Positions 1 to 9,190 of a DNA stretch of 64,000 nucleotides are shown here, piece after piece. Below the pieces are notes generated by a model that saw only the letters and a program-made list of their open reading frames with translations, ran no database searches and had not been told where the DNA came from. The first letter of the stretch is position 1. Every line of letters starts with the position of its first letter. This DNA is from Biformimicrobium ophioploci (GTDB taxonomy: Bacteria > Pseudomonadota > Gammaproteobacteria > Pseudomonadales > Cellvibrionaceae). The stretch is taken from NCBI RefSeq assembly GCF_030270605.1, contig NZ_BSYJ01000002.1, forward strand, positions 62,001-126,000. The letters run 5' to 3'. Position numbers and translations under genes: made by a program.

Positions 1-491
1 CCGAGTGGCAGATCAATGTCATGAGTGTCGAGGAGTGGCAGCAGAAGCAGGAAGCGGAATCTACCAGCATCGTGCAGCTGTTTATGGATCGCCTCGAAGT
101 CGATGAAGAAATAGCTGAAATCCTGGTGGAAGAGGGTTTTACTTCCCTGGAGGAAGTGGCTTACGTACCGCTGGAAGAAATGCTCAATATCGACGGCTTC
201 GATGAGGATATCGCCGAGGAGCTGCGCAACCGCGCCAAGGATGCGCTGCTGACTCAGGCCCTGGCCAGTGAGGAGCAGCTGGATGCGGCCGAGCCGCAGG
301 AAGACCTGCTGAATATGGAAGGCATGGACCGTCACCTGGCGTATCTTCTCGCCAGTCGCGGTGTGGCTTCGATGGAAGACCTGGCAGAGCAGGCGGTAGA
401 CGACCTGCTGGATATCGAAGGTATGGATCAAGAGCGCGCGGCTGCGTTGATTATGAAAGCCCGCGAACCCTGGTTTGCCGATGATGAATAA
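1..491 (+). CDS. nusA: Transcription termination/antitermination factor NusA, C-terminal part (5' end outside window)
   Basis: The reading frame is open from the first complete codon at position 3 and reads EWQINVMS into the following sequence, which matches the join between the NusA KH region and its C-terminal tail, so the ATG at 21 is internal and not the start. What is visible are the two acidic helix-hairpin repeats (about the last 150 residues, each with a VEEGF/ASRGV..LEE/MED pattern) that in gammaproteobacterial NusA contact the RNA polymerase alpha subunit and lambda N. NusA modulates pausing, termination and antitermination in the cytoplasm. infB follows after 37 nt in the usual nusA-infB operon. 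Identity is secure; the RNA-binding domains lie upstream. Confidence 0.95.
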   Translation, partial: EWQINVMSVEEWQQKQEAESTSIVQLFMDRLEVDEEIAEILVEEGFTSLEEVAYVPLEEMLNIDGFDEDIAEELRNRAKDALLTQALASEEQLDAAEPQEDLLNMEGMDRHLAYLLASRGVASMEDLAEQAVDDLLDIEGMDQERAAALIMKAREPWFADDE

Positions 492-528
492 ATAGAAGTC
501 GGCAAGACTGAGGAATTGAGGATCAAGA

Positions 529-3261
529 ATGGCAGAAGTAACAGTTAGCGAACTCGCCAAATCGGTAGGCGCCAGTGTAGAGCGCCTGCTCAAGCAGATG
601 AAGGATGCGGGGCTCTCTCATACGAGTGCGGACGCCCTTGTGTCTGACACAGAAAAGCAGACACTGCTGAACTTTTTGAAGAACAGTCACGGCGAGAAGC
701 CTGTGGAAGCCCCGCGCAAGATCACGCTGAAGCGCAAGACCACCACTACCCTGAAGACCGGGTCCGGTGCCGGGCGCAAGACCGTCAATGTTGAGGTGCG
801 CAAGAAGCGTACTTACGTGAAGCGTAGCCCGGAAGAGCTGGTGGAGCAGGCGGCAGCGGCAGAGGCTGCAGAAGCCGAAGAACGTGCGGCGGAAGAGGCT
901 CGCGCCCAGGCCGAAGCGGAGGCCAGGGCAGCAGAAGAGGCTGCCATACTGGCTGCCGAGAAGGCCGCTGCAGAGGCCGCTGCGAGGGCAGCCGAAGAAG
1001 CTTCCGCTTCTGAAGCCACTGCCGAAGAGGCGCCGGCGGAGAAAGAGGCGGCTGAAAAGCCGGCCGAGCCGGTGCGTTCCAGCTATGTGGACGAAATTGA
1101 GCAGATGCGCATTGCCGCGCGCGAGCGCCGCCGCGTTGAAGATGAAGCCAAGCACAAAGAGCAAGAGGAAAAGCTCAAGCAGCTGGCAGCCAACCGCGAA
1201 CGCGCCGAGCGCGAGGAAGAAGAGCGCAAAAAGGCTGCGGCCAAGAAGGACGAAGCTGCAAAAGGCCCGCGTCGCTTGAAGACAGCCGCGCCGGCAGAGC
1301 CGGCTAAGGATGATGACGACGACAAGCGCCAGTCCCGCAAGCGTCGCGGGCCGAAGACCGGCCCGAAGAAGTCGGGCAAGGCCGAACTCTACGCGCTTGC
1401 CGAAGACGACCTCGACGATGGCCTTGGTAAAGGAACGCGCACCCTGAAGCGTTCTGCACTCAAGGGTCGCAATGAACATGGGTTCAAAAGACCCACAGGA
1501 AAACAAGTGTACGAAGTATCCGTTGGCGAAAGCATCTCTGTTGGCGATCTCGCCCAGCAAATGAAGGTCAAGTCCGGTGAGGTCATCAAGCGCCTGATGA
1601 AGATGGGCGTGATGGCGACCATCAACCAGGAAATTGACCGCGATACGGCACAGCTGCTGATCGAGGAGATGGGCCACAAGTTTGTGGAACGTTCCGAATC
1701 TGTTCTGGAAGACAAGCTGGTGGCGGAAGTCAGCGAAGCCAAGGGCGAAACCGTAGCGCGTGCGCCCGTGGTTACCGTCATGGGTCACGTCGACCACGGT
1801 AAAACGTCCCTGCTCGACTACATCCGTAAAGCCAAGGTCGCTTCCGGTGAGGCGGGCGGTATTACCCAGCACATTGGTGCTTACCGGGTGAAGACCAGCC
1901 AGGGTGAAATTACCTTCCTGGATACCCCGGGCCACGCCGCGTTTACCGCCATGCGTGCACGCGGTGCCCAGAGTACTGACGTGGTGATCCTGGTTGTGGC
2001 GGCGGACGATGGCGTAATGCCGCAGACCGAAGAGGCCATCAACCATGCCAAGGCCGCGGGCGTGCCGCTGGTTGTCGCAATCAACAAGTGCGACAAGGAA
2101 GCCGCGGACCCGGATCGGGTCAAGAACGAGCTGGCTGCGAAAGATGTCATCCCGGAAGACTGGGGTGGCGATACGCAGTTCATCAACGTATCGGCGCACA
2201 CCGGTGAGGGCATTGAGGAACTGCTGGAAGCGGTCTCCCTGCAGTCCGAGCTGCTGGAACTGAATGCCGAAGTAGGCGTACCTGCACGTGGCGTTGTGGT
2301 TGAGTCCCGTGTCGAGAAAGGTCGCGGTGTTGTCGCCACCCTGCTGGTACAGAGCGGTGACCTCAAGCGCGGCGATATCGTGCTGGCCGGCCAGAGCTAT
2401 GGCCGCGTGCGCGCCATGACCAACGAGCTGGGCAAGCAGGTCAAGGATGCGGGCCCGTCCGCACCGGTCGAGCTGCTGGGTCTCGATTCCGCACCGGCAG
2501 CCGGTGACGAGTTCATGGTCGTGAAAGACGAGCGCAAGGCCCGCGAGGTTGCGCAGGAGCGCGCCGACGCAGAGCGCATTGCGCGTCAGAAGCGCCAGCA
2601 GGCAGCCAAGCTGGAAAACATGTTCGCCAATATGGGCGAGGGCGAGAAGAAGACTCTGCCTGTGGTTATCAAGGCGGACGTGCGCGGCTCCCTGGAAGCG
2701 ATTCAGTCTGCACTGGCAGATGTGGGCAACGAGGAAGTTTCCGTCATGGTGGTCAGCGGCAGCGTCGGCGGTATCACCGAGAACGACGTCAACCTGGCAC
2801 TCACTTCCGGCGCCATCATCATGGGCTTCAACACCCGCGCCGATGCCGGTGCGCGTGCACTGGCCGAGAAAGAGCAGGTAGAAATCCGCTACTACAGCGT
2901 GATCTACAACCTGCTGGATGAAGTGAAGCAGGCCCTGAGCGGCATGCTGGATCCGGAAATCCGTGAAGATATCGTCGGGATCGCAGAGGTGCGCGATGTA
3001 TTCCGCTCACCGAAGTTTGGTGCCATTGCAGGCTGTATGGTTACCGAGGGTACCGTATACCGCAACAAGCCAATCCGCGTTCTGCGCGACAACGTGGTGA
3101 TCTACGAGGGCGAACTCGAGTCACTGCGCCGCTTCAAGGACGACGCCCAGGAAGTCCGCAACGGTATGGAGTGTGGTATCGGCGTTAAGGACTACAATGA
3201 CGTCAAGCCCGGTGACCAGATCGAAGTCTACGAAGTCGTCAAGGTTGCACGCGAGCTGTAA
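529..3261 (+). CDS. infB: Translation initiation factor IF-2
   Basis: IF-2 (910 aa) is the GTPase that places initiator fMet-tRNA on the 30S subunit and promotes subunit joining. An IF2 N-terminal module (about residues 1-55) is followed by a long Ala/Glu/Lys/Arg-rich helical linker (about 95-280) and a second IF2_N module near 325. The GTPase domain has G1 GHVDHGKT (419-426), G3 DTPGH (465-469) and G4 NKCD (519-522), then the EF-Tu-like domain 2, IF-2 domain 3 and the C-terminal fMet-tRNA-binding domain. The ATG at 529 follows a GAGGATCAAG ribosome-binding region. Its length fits the E. coli protein (890 aa). It is co-transcribed with nusA and rbfA, as is standard. Confidence 0.98.
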   Translation: MAEVTVSELAKSVGASVERLLKQMKDAGLSHTSADALVSDTEKQTLLNFLKNSHGEKPVEAPRKITLKRKTTTTLKTGSGAGRKTVNVEVRKKRTYVKRSPEELVEQAAAAEAAEAEERAAEEARAQAEAEARAAEEAAILAAEKAAAEAAARAAEEASASEATAEEAPAEKEAAEKPAEPVRSSYVDEIEQMRIAARERRRVEDEAKHKEQEEKLKQLAANRERAEREEEERKKAAAKKDEAAKGPRRLKTAAPAEPAKDDDDDKRQSRKRRGPKTGPKKSGKAELYALAEDDLDDGLGKGTRTLKRSALKGRNEHGFKRPTGKQVYEVSVGESISVGDLAQQMKVKSGEVIKRLMKMGVMATINQEIDRDTAQLLIEEMGHKFVERSESVLEDKLVAEVSEAKGETVARAPVVTVMGHVDHGKTSLLDYIRKAKVASGEAGGITQHIGAYRVKTSQGEITFLDTPGHAAFTAMRARGAQSTDVVILVVAADDGVMPQTEEAINHAKAAGVPLVVAINKCDKEAADPDRVKNELAAKDVIPEDWGGDTQFINVSAHTGEGIEELLEAVSLQSELLELNAEVGVPARGVVVESRVEKGRGVVATLLVQSGDLKRGDIVLAGQSYGRVRAMTNELGKQVKDAGPSAPVELLGLDSAPAAGDEFMVVKDERKAREVAQERADAERIARQKRQQAAKLENMFANMGEGEKKTLPVVIKADVRGSLEAIQSALADVGNEEVSVMVVSGSVGGITENDVNLALTSGAIIMGFNTRADAGARALAEKEQVEIRYYSVIYNLLDEVKQALSGMLDPEIREDIVGIAEVRDVFRSPKFGAIAGCMVTEGTVYRNKPIRVLRDNVVIYEGELESLRRFKDDAQEVRNGMECGIGVKDYNDVKPGDQIEVYEVVKVAREL

Positions 3262-3267
3262 CCATTA

Positions 3268-3294
3268 CCTGCGGCCCGCAGTGCGGGCCGCAGG
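3268..3294 (+). promoter_or_regulatory. Very stable hairpin between infB and rbfA
   Basis: Two perfectly complementary 13-nt arms (3268-3280 and 3282-3294) flank a single G, so the RNA can form a GC-rich stem of at least 11 bp with a small loop. No T-tract follows directly (a T-rich stretch begins only near 3310), so this is not a clean intrinsic terminator. It sits 7 nt after the infB stop and 33 nt before the rbfA start. It may be an RNA-processing or 3'-protective element that tunes rbfA/truB relative to infB; the function is inferred. Confidence 0.6.
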
Positions 3295-3327
3295 ACTCTA
3301 CCTTTCAGATTTTTCAGGTAACCCCTA

Positions 3328-3750
3328 TTGGCAAGAGAATTTCACCGTACTGATCGCATCGCCGACGCCATGAAGCGCGAGCTGGCGCAGCTGATCCAGA
3401 ACGAAATCCGCGACCCGCGCGTCGGCATGACCAATGTCAATGACGTCGAGGTCAGTCGCGACCTCTCCCATGCAAAGGTCTATGTGACCTTCGTTGGCGA
3501 GGATGACGCGAAGAAAATCGAGGACGGCGTGCAGGTGCTGAACCGCGCCGCCGGCTTCCTGCGCAGCCAGCTGGCTGGCAGTATCCAGATGCGCGCCATG
3601 CCGCGCCTGAGCTTCCGCTACGATGAGACTTCCGTGCGTGGACAGCAGCTGTCGGCACTGATCGACAAGGCTGTGGCTGCAGACCGTAAGGACCTCGATG
3701 AGGGCGAAGACGGCCAGCAGGACGACAACCAGGAAAAGAGCCAGGACTGA
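3328..3750 (+). CDS. rbfA: 30S ribosome-binding factor RbfA
   Basis: RbfA (140 aa; E. coli 133 aa) binds the 30S subunit near helix 1 of 16S rRNA during late maturation and cold adaptation. The N-terminus MAREFHRTDRIADAMKREL and the following IRDPRVGM, VEVSRDL and AKVYVTF blocks are diagnostic of the KH-like fold. The start is TTG at 3328, because conservation begins exactly at this codon and no ATG fits; the upstream Shine-Dalgarno is weak, so translation may be modest. The C-terminus is an acidic, Gln-rich tail. It lies between infB and truB in the conserved operon order. Confidence 0.96.
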   Translation: MAREFHRTDRIADAMKRELAQLIQNEIRDPRVGMTNVNDVEVSRDLSHAKVYVTFVGEDDAKKIEDGVQVLNRAAGFLRSQLAGSIQMRAMPRLSFRYDETSVRGQQLSALIDKAVAADRKDLDEGEDGQQDDNQEKSQD

Positions 3751-3758
3751 GACGCGGT

Positions 3759-4700
3759 ATGGGTCGAAGACCAAAATGGGGCCGCCAGATCGATGGCGTG
3801 CTGCTGCTGAACAAGCCCCTTGGCGTCAGCTCGAATGACGCCTTGCAGAAGGCCAAGCGCCTGTTTTTTGCCAACCGCGCCGGCCACACCGGTGCGCTGG
3901 ACCCGCTAGCAACCGGTGTACTACCGATCTGCTTCGGCGAGGCCACCAAGTTTTCCCAGTACCTGCTCGACGCCGACAAGCGCTATCGCAGCACCTTCCG
4001 GTTTGGCACGGCCACGGAAACCGGTGATTCCGATGGCGATGTGGTCAGTCGCACCGATGCATCCGCGCTGACAGAGCAGGCGGTGCGCGAGGCGATGCGC
4101 GCGTTCGAGGGCGAGATCGAGCAGGTGCCGTCCATGTACTCGGCACTCAAGCATCAGGGCCAGCCGCTGTACAAGCTGGCGCGGCAGGGCATTACCGTGG
4201 AGCGGGAAGCCCGGCCAGTCACAATTTTCCATTACGAGCTGCTGGCGTTTCGCCCCGGCCGCCATGCCGAGGCAGATATCGAGGTACATTGCTCCAAGGG
4301 CACCTATGTACGCACCCTGGCCGAAGATCTCGGTGAGGCGTTGGGCGTCGGGGCGCACGTGGCAATGCTGCACAGGAGCGGCGCAGGCCCGTTTGTGGAA
4401 GCCGATGCCGTGACCCTGGAGGAGTTGCAGCAGGAACGCGGCGAGGGGCCCGCAGAGGTACTGGATCACCACCTGCTGGCGGTGGACACACCTGCCGGCC
4501 ATCTGCCGGAGCTGGTGCTGCCGGAAGACTCCTGTTACTACCTGCGCCACGGCAACCCGGTCATGGACAATCAGGTCTACCGTATCGGCGAAGAAGGTGA
4601 TATGGTGCGCCTCTTCTCAGAAAGTGGCGATTTTCTGGGCGTTGGTGAAATCACCGACGACGGGCGCGTCGCGCCAAAACGCCTGGTGGCTGGCAGTTGA
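3759..4700 (+). CDS. truB: tRNA pseudouridine(55) synthase TruB
   Basis: TruB (313 aa) makes pseudouridine-55 in the T-loop of tRNAs and also acts as a tRNA chaperone. The N-terminal IDGVLLLNKPLGVSSNDAL block and the catalytic motif GHTGALDPLATGVLP, which carries the nucleophilic Asp, are intact. The C-terminal TruB extension ends near GRVAPKRLV. The ATG at 3759 lies 8 nt after the rbfA stop, so the two are probably co-translated. Length and motifs match the family, with nothing unusual. Confidence 0.97.
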   Translation: MGRRPKWGRQIDGVLLLNKPLGVSSNDALQKAKRLFFANRAGHTGALDPLATGVLPICFGEATKFSQYLLDADKRYRSTFRFGTATETGDSDGDVVSRTDASALTEQAVREAMRAFEGEIEQVPSMYSALKHQGQPLYKLARQGITVEREARPVTIFHYELLAFRPGRHAEADIEVHCSKGTYVRTLAEDLGEALGVGAHVAMLHRSGAGPFVEADAVTLEELQQERGEGPAEVLDHHLLAVDTPAGHLPELVLPEDSCYYLRHGNPVMDNQVYRIGEEGDMVRLFSESGDFLGVGEITDDGRVAPKRLVAGS

Positions 4701-4791
4701 TGAGCTGTCCACACCAGAATCACGACTAGCCAGTCTGTAAATATGCACGGAATGGCTGAATCTTTAAGGCATATTGACGAGGTATATCGTT

Positions 4792-5061
4792 ATGGCACTG
4801 ACTGCCGCAGAAAAAAGCGCAATCCTGGGCGAGCACGCCCGCACTGAAGGCGACACCGGTTCTCCTGAAGTTCAGGTTGCACTGCTGACCGCTAACATCA
4901 ACAAGCTGCAGGGGCACTTCTCCTCGCACAAGCAGGATCACCACTCCCGTCGTGGCCTGATCCGCATGGTAAACCAGCGTCGCAAGCTGCTGGACTACCT
5001 GAAGAGCAAGGACCTGGGTCGCTACGCTGCCCTGATCAAGAAGCTCGGTCTGCGTCGTTAA
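4792..5061 (+). CDS. rpsO: 30S ribosomal protein S15
   Basis: S15 (89 aa, the standard length) binds the three-way junction of 16S rRNA helices 20-22 and forms intersubunit bridge B4. The sequence contains the conserved [27 protein letters not shown] and [13 protein letters not shown] blocks. The ATG at 4792 was chosen because MALTAAEKS is the family N-terminus and GACGAGG lies just upstream; an in-frame TTG at 4774 is not needed. The gene is followed by a strong terminator and then pnp, the classic rpsO-pnp pair. Confidence 0.98.
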   Translation: MALTAAEKSAILGEHARTEGDTGSPEVQVALLTANINKLQGHFSSHKQDHHSRRGLIRMVNQRRKLLDYLKSKDLGRYAALIKKLGLRR

Positions 5062-5071
5062 GACAAGCTTT

Positions 5072-5104
5072 AAAAAGGTGCCCGCAATAGCGGGCACTTT
5101 TTTT
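5072..5104 (+). terminator. Rho-independent terminator after rpsO
   Basis: Arms GTGCCCGC (5078-5085) and GCGGGCAC (5090-5097) enclose an AATA loop and are followed by seven T residues. The A-run before the left arm makes the element nearly symmetrical. It separates rpsO from pnp, so readthrough or a separate promoter must supply pnp. Confidence 0.93.
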
Positions 5105-5251
5105 ATTGGCCCCCGGTAAAGGGGTAACGGGTCGAAGGCTGATATAGAGCCCGAGGCTCGCGACTCACCGCTGTCGATGTAAATACACGGTGTTGGTCGC
5201 AAGGCCAGGCGGGGCAATGGGGCCCCACTGGCAGGAAAAGGAAAGAGAAAA
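5105..5251 (+). promoter_or_regulatory. pnp leader with small hairpins
   Basis: The untranslated stretch before pnp contains CCCC-GGTAAA-GGGG (about 5111-5124), GAGCC-CGA-GGCTC (5147-5159) and the palindrome TGGGGCCCCA (about 5218-5227), then a purine-rich ribosome-binding stretch just before the GTG start. In enterobacteria the pnp leader is cleaved by RNase III and autoregulated by PNPase. A comparable role here is inferred; I do not see the long enterobacterial double-stranded stem. Confidence 0.35.
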
Positions 5252-7363
5252 GTGAATCCAGTAATCAAGACATTCCAGTTTGGAAATGACGAAGTAACCA
5301 TCGAAACCGGGCGCGTTGCGCGCCAGGCCTCCGGCGCCGCGCTGGTGACCATCGGTGAAACCGTCGTGCTGACCACCGTTGTAGGTGCCAAGGAAGCAAA
5401 GCCGGGTATGGACTTCTTCCCGCTGTCCGTGCACTACGTGGAAAAAGCCTACGCAGCCGGCAAGATCCCGGGTGGCTTCTTCAAGCGTGAAGGCCGTCCG
5501 TCAGAGAAAGAAACCCTGACTTCCCGCCTGATCGACCGTCCTATCCGCCCGCTGTTCCCGAACGGCTTCAAGAACGAAGTTCAGGTCATGTGTACCGTTA
5601 TTTCCGCGGACAAAAATGTGGACCCGGATATTGCGGCAATGATCGGTACTTCCGCGGCACTGTCTGTGTCCGGTATCCCGTTTGCCGGCCCGATCGGCGC
5701 TGCGCGCGTCGGTTACACCCAGCAGGACGGTTACATCCTGAACCCGGGCTACAAGGCCCTGGCAGAGTCCGAGCTGGACATGGTTGTGGCCGGTACCAAA
5801 GAAGCGGTACTGATGGTTGAGTCCGAGGCAAAAGAACTGCCGGAAGACATCATGCTGGGTGCGGTGCTGTTCGCGCACCAGGAAATGCAGCCGGTGATCC
5901 AGGTATGTGAAGAGCTGAAAGCAGAAGCTGGCAAGCCGACCTGGGACTGGCAGCCGGAGTCTGTGAACGAAGCGCTGGTTTCCGCGCTGGATTCCCAGTT
6001 TGGTGCAGACGTGGCGGAAGCCTACAAAATTACCGACAAGCAGGCGCGCTACACCCGTCTGGGCGAGATCCGCAGCGCTGCGGTAGAAGCCCTGGCCAGT
6101 GACGAAGACGAAGTGCCGGCGGAGCTGGTAAAAGGCTACTTCGGCAAGCTCGAGAAGAAAACCGTGCGTGGTGCTGTTGTACGTGGCGAGCCGCGTATCG
6201 ATGGCCGCGACAGCAAGACTGTGCGCCCGATCTCCGTGGAAGTCGGCGTACTGCCGAATACCCACGGCTCTGCACTGTTCACCCGTGGTGAAACCCAGGC
6301 GCTGGTCGTGTCTACCCTGGGCTCCACCCGTGACAACCAGATCATCGATGCGCTGGAAGGCGAGCGTAAAGACTACTTTATGCTGCACTACAACTTCCCT
6401 CCGTACTCCGTAGGCGAGTGCGGCCGTGTTGGTGCAACCGGTCGTCGTGAAATCGGTCACGGCCGCCTGGCGCGCCGCGGTGTTGCCGCGGTTCTGCCGA
6501 AAGAGGAAGACTTTCCGTACACCGTACGTGTGGTTTCCGAGATCACCGAATCCAACGGTTCCAGCTCCATGGCTTCCGTGTGTGGCTCCTCCCTCGCCCT
6601 GATGGACGCGGGTGTGCCGCTGAAAGCGCCGGTTGCCGGTATCGCCATGGGCCTGGTGAAGGAAGACGAGGGCTATGCGGTCCTCACCGACATCCTCGGT
6701 GACGAGGATCACCTCGGCGATATGGACTTCAAGGTAGCGGGTACTGCCAGCGGCGTAACTGCGCTGCAGATGGATATCAAGATCGAAGGCATCACCGAAG
6801 AGATCATGGAGACCGCGCTGGAGCAGGCGCTGCACGCACGTCTGCACATCCTTGCGGAAATGAACAAGGTGATCTCCGAGTCCCGTTCCACCATCAACGA
6901 GAACGCACCGCGTTACGCAACCCTGAAGATCCACCCGGACAAGATCCGCGATGTGATCGGCAAGGGCGGCGCGACCATTCGTGCGATCACCGAGGAAACC
7001 GGTGCGACCATCGATATCGAAGACGACGGTACCGTGAAGGTATTCGGCGAAGACGGTCTCGGCCTGGAAGCGGCTGTGACCAAGATCGAGGAAATCACCG
7101 CGGAAGCCGAAATCGGCGCGGTTTACGAGGGCACGGTTGTGCGCATCGTGGACTTCGGTGCATTCGTGAACTTCCTGCCTGGTAAGGATGGCCTGGTGCA
7201 CATCTCCCAGATCGCGGAAGAGCGTGTAAACGCAGTGACCGACTACCTGAGCGAAGGCCAGGTGGTGAAGGTACGCGTTCTGGACGTGGACCAGCGCGGT
7301 CGTATCAAGCTTTCCATCAAGGAAGCGCAGGAGCAGGCAGGCGACGCGGCAAGCGCCGAGTAA
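5252..7363 (+). CDS. pnp: Polyribonucleotide nucleotidyltransferase (PNPase)
   Basis: PNPase (703 aa) degrades RNA 3'-to-5' with phosphate and is part of the degradosome; it can also add heteropolymeric tails. Two RNase PH-like domains (about residues 5-230 and 310-540) flank the all-alpha linker. A KH domain with the GKGG loop (about 555-615) and an S1 domain starting at [18 protein letters not shown] (about 625-693) follow. The start is GTG at 5252, preceded by an AGGAAAAGGAAAG ribosome-binding region. Length and domain order match E. coli PNPase (711 aa). Confidence 0.98.
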   Translation: MNPVIKTFQFGNDEVTIETGRVARQASGAALVTIGETVVLTTVVGAKEAKPGMDFFPLSVHYVEKAYAAGKIPGGFFKREGRPSEKETLTSRLIDRPIRPLFPNGFKNEVQVMCTVISADKNVDPDIAAMIGTSAALSVSGIPFAGPIGAARVGYTQQDGYILNPGYKALAESELDMVVAGTKEAVLMVESEAKELPEDIMLGAVLFAHQEMQPVIQVCEELKAEAGKPTWDWQPESVNEALVSALDSQFGADVAEAYKITDKQARYTRLGEIRSAAVEALASDEDEVPAELVKGYFGKLEKKTVRGAVVRGEPRIDGRDSKTVRPISVEVGVLPNTHGSALFTRGETQALVVSTLGSTRDNQIIDALEGERKDYFMLHYNFPPYSVGECGRVGATGRREIGHGRLARRGVAAVLPKEEDFPYTVRVVSEITESNGSSSMASVCGSSLALMDAGVPLKAPVAGIAMGLVKEDEGYAVLTDILGDEDHLGDMDFKVAGTASGVTALQMDIKIEGITEEIMETALEQALHARLHILAEMNKVISESRSTINENAPRYATLKIHPDKIRDVIGKGGATIRAITEETGATIDIEDDGTVKVFGEDGLGLEAAVTKIEEITAEAEIGAVYEGTVVRIVDFGAFVNFLPGKDGLVHISQIAEERVNAVTDYLSEGQVVKVRVLDVDQRGRIKLSIKEAQEQAGDAASAE

Positions 7364-7384
7364 GCTGTTGCTCTGAACCGAGAA

Positions 7385-7407
7385 AGCCCGCGCATGCGGG
7401 CTTTTTT
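7385..7407 (+). terminator. Rho-independent terminator after pnp
   Basis: The stem AGCCCGC (7385-7391) / GCGGGCT (7396-7402) has a GCAT loop and is followed by a T6 run, 21 nt after the pnp stop. It closes the plus-strand translation block. Confidence 0.92.
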
Positions 7408-7452
7408 GTGGCCGGGATAAAACCGGCCGCAGGAATTTGTTACAGGGAGTAA

Positions 7453-8334
7453 ATGATTTTGCAGTTGGGTGAATTGGCCTGCAGTGGCGTCAGTGTGACA
7501 GACTCAGGTGCGCTATACGACAAACCGGGCCTCGAGTTGTTACTGGTGGAAACCGAAGCCTGCCGCGCGGTGATCGGACTGCAGGGCGCGCAGGTGCTGG
7601 AGTTCCAGGCAGCAGGGGCCGAGCCATTACTGTGGCTGAGCCCGCGCGCTGAGTTTCGCGCAGGGGTGTCGGTGCGCGGCGGTGTACCCGTCTGTCTGCC
7701 CTGGTTCGGTATCAACAGGGAAGATCCGGAAAAGCCCAAGCACGGTTTTGTGCGTAACCATGACTGGCAGCTCGCCAGTGCGCAGCAAAGCGACGGGCGC
7801 GTTATGCTCGATTTTGAATACGATCATGCCGGTGACGCGCTTTTTGCAACGCCGTTTCATTGCGCGTTGACCATCAGCCTGGGAGACTCGCTGGAATTTT
7901 CTCTCAAGGTGGAAAATACAGGTGAAGCTCCATCCGAATTCAGCTGGGCGCTGCATACCTATTTCTCAGTGCCGGATATTGCCAGCGTGCAGGTTGGCGG
8001 GCTGGATGGCCTGAGCTACCTCGACAACACCGACGGCCTCGCGCGCAAGCGCCAGGACGGCCTGGTGCATTTCAGTGGTGAAGTGGACCGCGTGTACGAG
8101 AATTGCGGCCCTTTGCAGCAGATCTTCTGCGGGCGTACCATCGAATGCCGCAGCGACCTTTGCGATTCCGTCATCGTCTGGAATCCGGGCGCGGTACTGG
8201 CGAATACGGTGGCGGATATCGGTGCGGATGGTGCGCGCGGCTTCGTCTGCGTCGAGCACGGTAATGCGTTTGAAAACAGCTGGACCCTCACTGCGGGAGA
8301 GGTGCGCAGGGCGCAGTTGCGCCTTAAGGGGTAG
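7453..8334 (+). CDS. D-hexose-6-phosphate mutarotase (YeaD-type aldose 1-epimerase family)
   Basis: This 293-aa protein has the YeaD/apospory-type galactose-mutarotase-like beta-sandwich signatures: an early SVRGGVPVCLPWFG block (about residues 76-89), KHGFVRNHDW with a probable active-site His (about 96-105), SWALHTYFSV (about 164-173) and a C-terminal CVEHGN with the candidate catalytic Glu. Such enzymes interconvert alpha and beta anomers of glucose-6-phosphate and similar sugars in the cytoplasm. The ATG at 7453 follows CAGGGAGTAA. It stands alone after the pnp terminator and converges on the thioesterase gene. The exact sugar cannot be read from the sequence. Confidence 0.85.
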   Translation: MILQLGELACSGVSVTDSGALYDKPGLELLLVETEACRAVIGLQGAQVLEFQAAGAEPLLWLSPRAEFRAGVSVRGGVPVCLPWFGINREDPEKPKHGFVRNHDWQLASAQQSDGRVMLDFEYDHAGDALFATPFHCALTISLGDSLEFSLKVENTGEAPSEFSWALHTYFSVPDIASVQVGGLDGLSYLDNTDGLARKRQDGLVHFSGEVDRVYENCGPLQQIFCGRTIECRSDLCDSVIVWNPGAVLANTVADIGADGARGFVCVEHGNAFENSWTLTAGEVRRAQLRLKG

Positions 8335-8382
8335 AGGGATGCATTTGCGCCTCAAGGGGCGTCTCGGCGGACAAAGAAGTGC

Positions 8383-9180
8383 TCAGGCGAATACTGTTAT
8401 TGCCTGGCGGGAGAAGGCCACGAGCTTACCATCCGGGTTCCACAGGCGGGCACCGGCCACACCGTAGCCATCGGCGGCCTGTTCGAGTTCCGCACTGTAG
8501 CGCCACCAGTCGCCGGCGCTGAATGCGGGCATGGGCTCGATAAATTCCAGGTTCCAGGTCAGGGAGCTGGTCGGGGCGGGCTGGCTGAGCATCGGCAAGA
8601 GTACCGGCGGCCAGGCATCGATAAGTGCCAGCAGGTGGCCGATGCCGACCGGTGCTGACGCATCCCCGGGCTCGCTAAAGCGCACCCAGCCCCCGAGTAC
8701 TGTTTCTTTGCTGCCGCTGAACGGCAGTTGCCCTTCGGTAATGCGGTAATCGAATTTTTGCGTGAACTCCGGCACCAGCCCCTCGAGGTAGGGTAACGCC
8801 TGCCCCTGTTCCGCTGCTGCAGTGGCCGGCGCGTTTGCCGGCTGCAGTGCAGTTGCGGAGCTGCGCGGTGCGCCGAAGCTGGCCAGGGCCGCAAGTACCG
8901 GTGCGCCACCTTGATGGATACGCCCCTCTACCTGGGTGACAGAGCGCCCGGCGCGGAGAATTTCGCTGCGCAGCTCCACTTCGCCGGATGTGGCGGGCGC
9001 GACAAAGGAAACGGTGAGGGCGCGCAGGCTGCTACCGGCGTCGACTTCGGCCGCCATGCGTTCGTACAGCATGGCCGCTACCAGGCCGCCAAAGGTGGCG
9101 CGACCCTGGCCCCAGCCGCCGGGGATATTATGTGCGGCACCGGTTTCGCGGCACTGCGCCATCAGGTCAGAAAACTGCAC
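8383..9180 (-). CDS. Thioesterase-family protein (double hot-dog, acyl-CoA thioesterase-like)
   Basis: The protein (265 aa) begins with a block of the type NIPGGWGQGRATFGGLVAAMLY, followed by SLRALTVSFVAPATSGEVEL and GRSVTQVEGRIHQGG, the pattern of 4HBT_3/TesB-like hot-dog thioesterases; a second degenerate hot-dog repeat follows (about residues 150-265). It probably hydrolyses an acyl-CoA. It is the last gene of a minus-strand run, 10 nt after panB, in the place where panC normally stands in related gammaproteobacteria. The specific substrate is unknown, and any link to pantothenate/CoA metabolism is only positional. Confidence 0.8.
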   Translation of the reverse strand: MQFSDLMAQCRETGAAHNIPGGWGQGRATFGGLVAAMLYERMAAEVDAGSSLRALTVSFVAPATSGEVELRSEILRAGRSVTQVEGRIHQGGAPVLAALASFGAPRSSATALQPANAPATAAAEQGQALPYLEGLVPEFTQKFDYRITEGQLPFSGSKETVLGGWVRFSEPGDASAPVGIGHLLALIDAWPPVLLPMLSQPAPTSSLTWNLEFIEPMPAFSAGDWWRYSAELEQAADGYGVAGARLWNPDGKLVAFSRQAITVFA

Positions 9181-9190
9181 GGCCTTTGCC

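Noticed and set aside
523-2199. Long minus-strand open frame (about 558 codons) opposite infB
   Set aside because: It mirrors the GC-rich third positions of infB; the translation is rich in His, Leu and Phe with no motif, while the plus-strand frame is unmistakable IF-2.
5501-7201. Long minus-strand open frame opposite pnp
   Set aside because: It is an antisense shadow of PNPase with no recognisable domain or ribosome-binding site.
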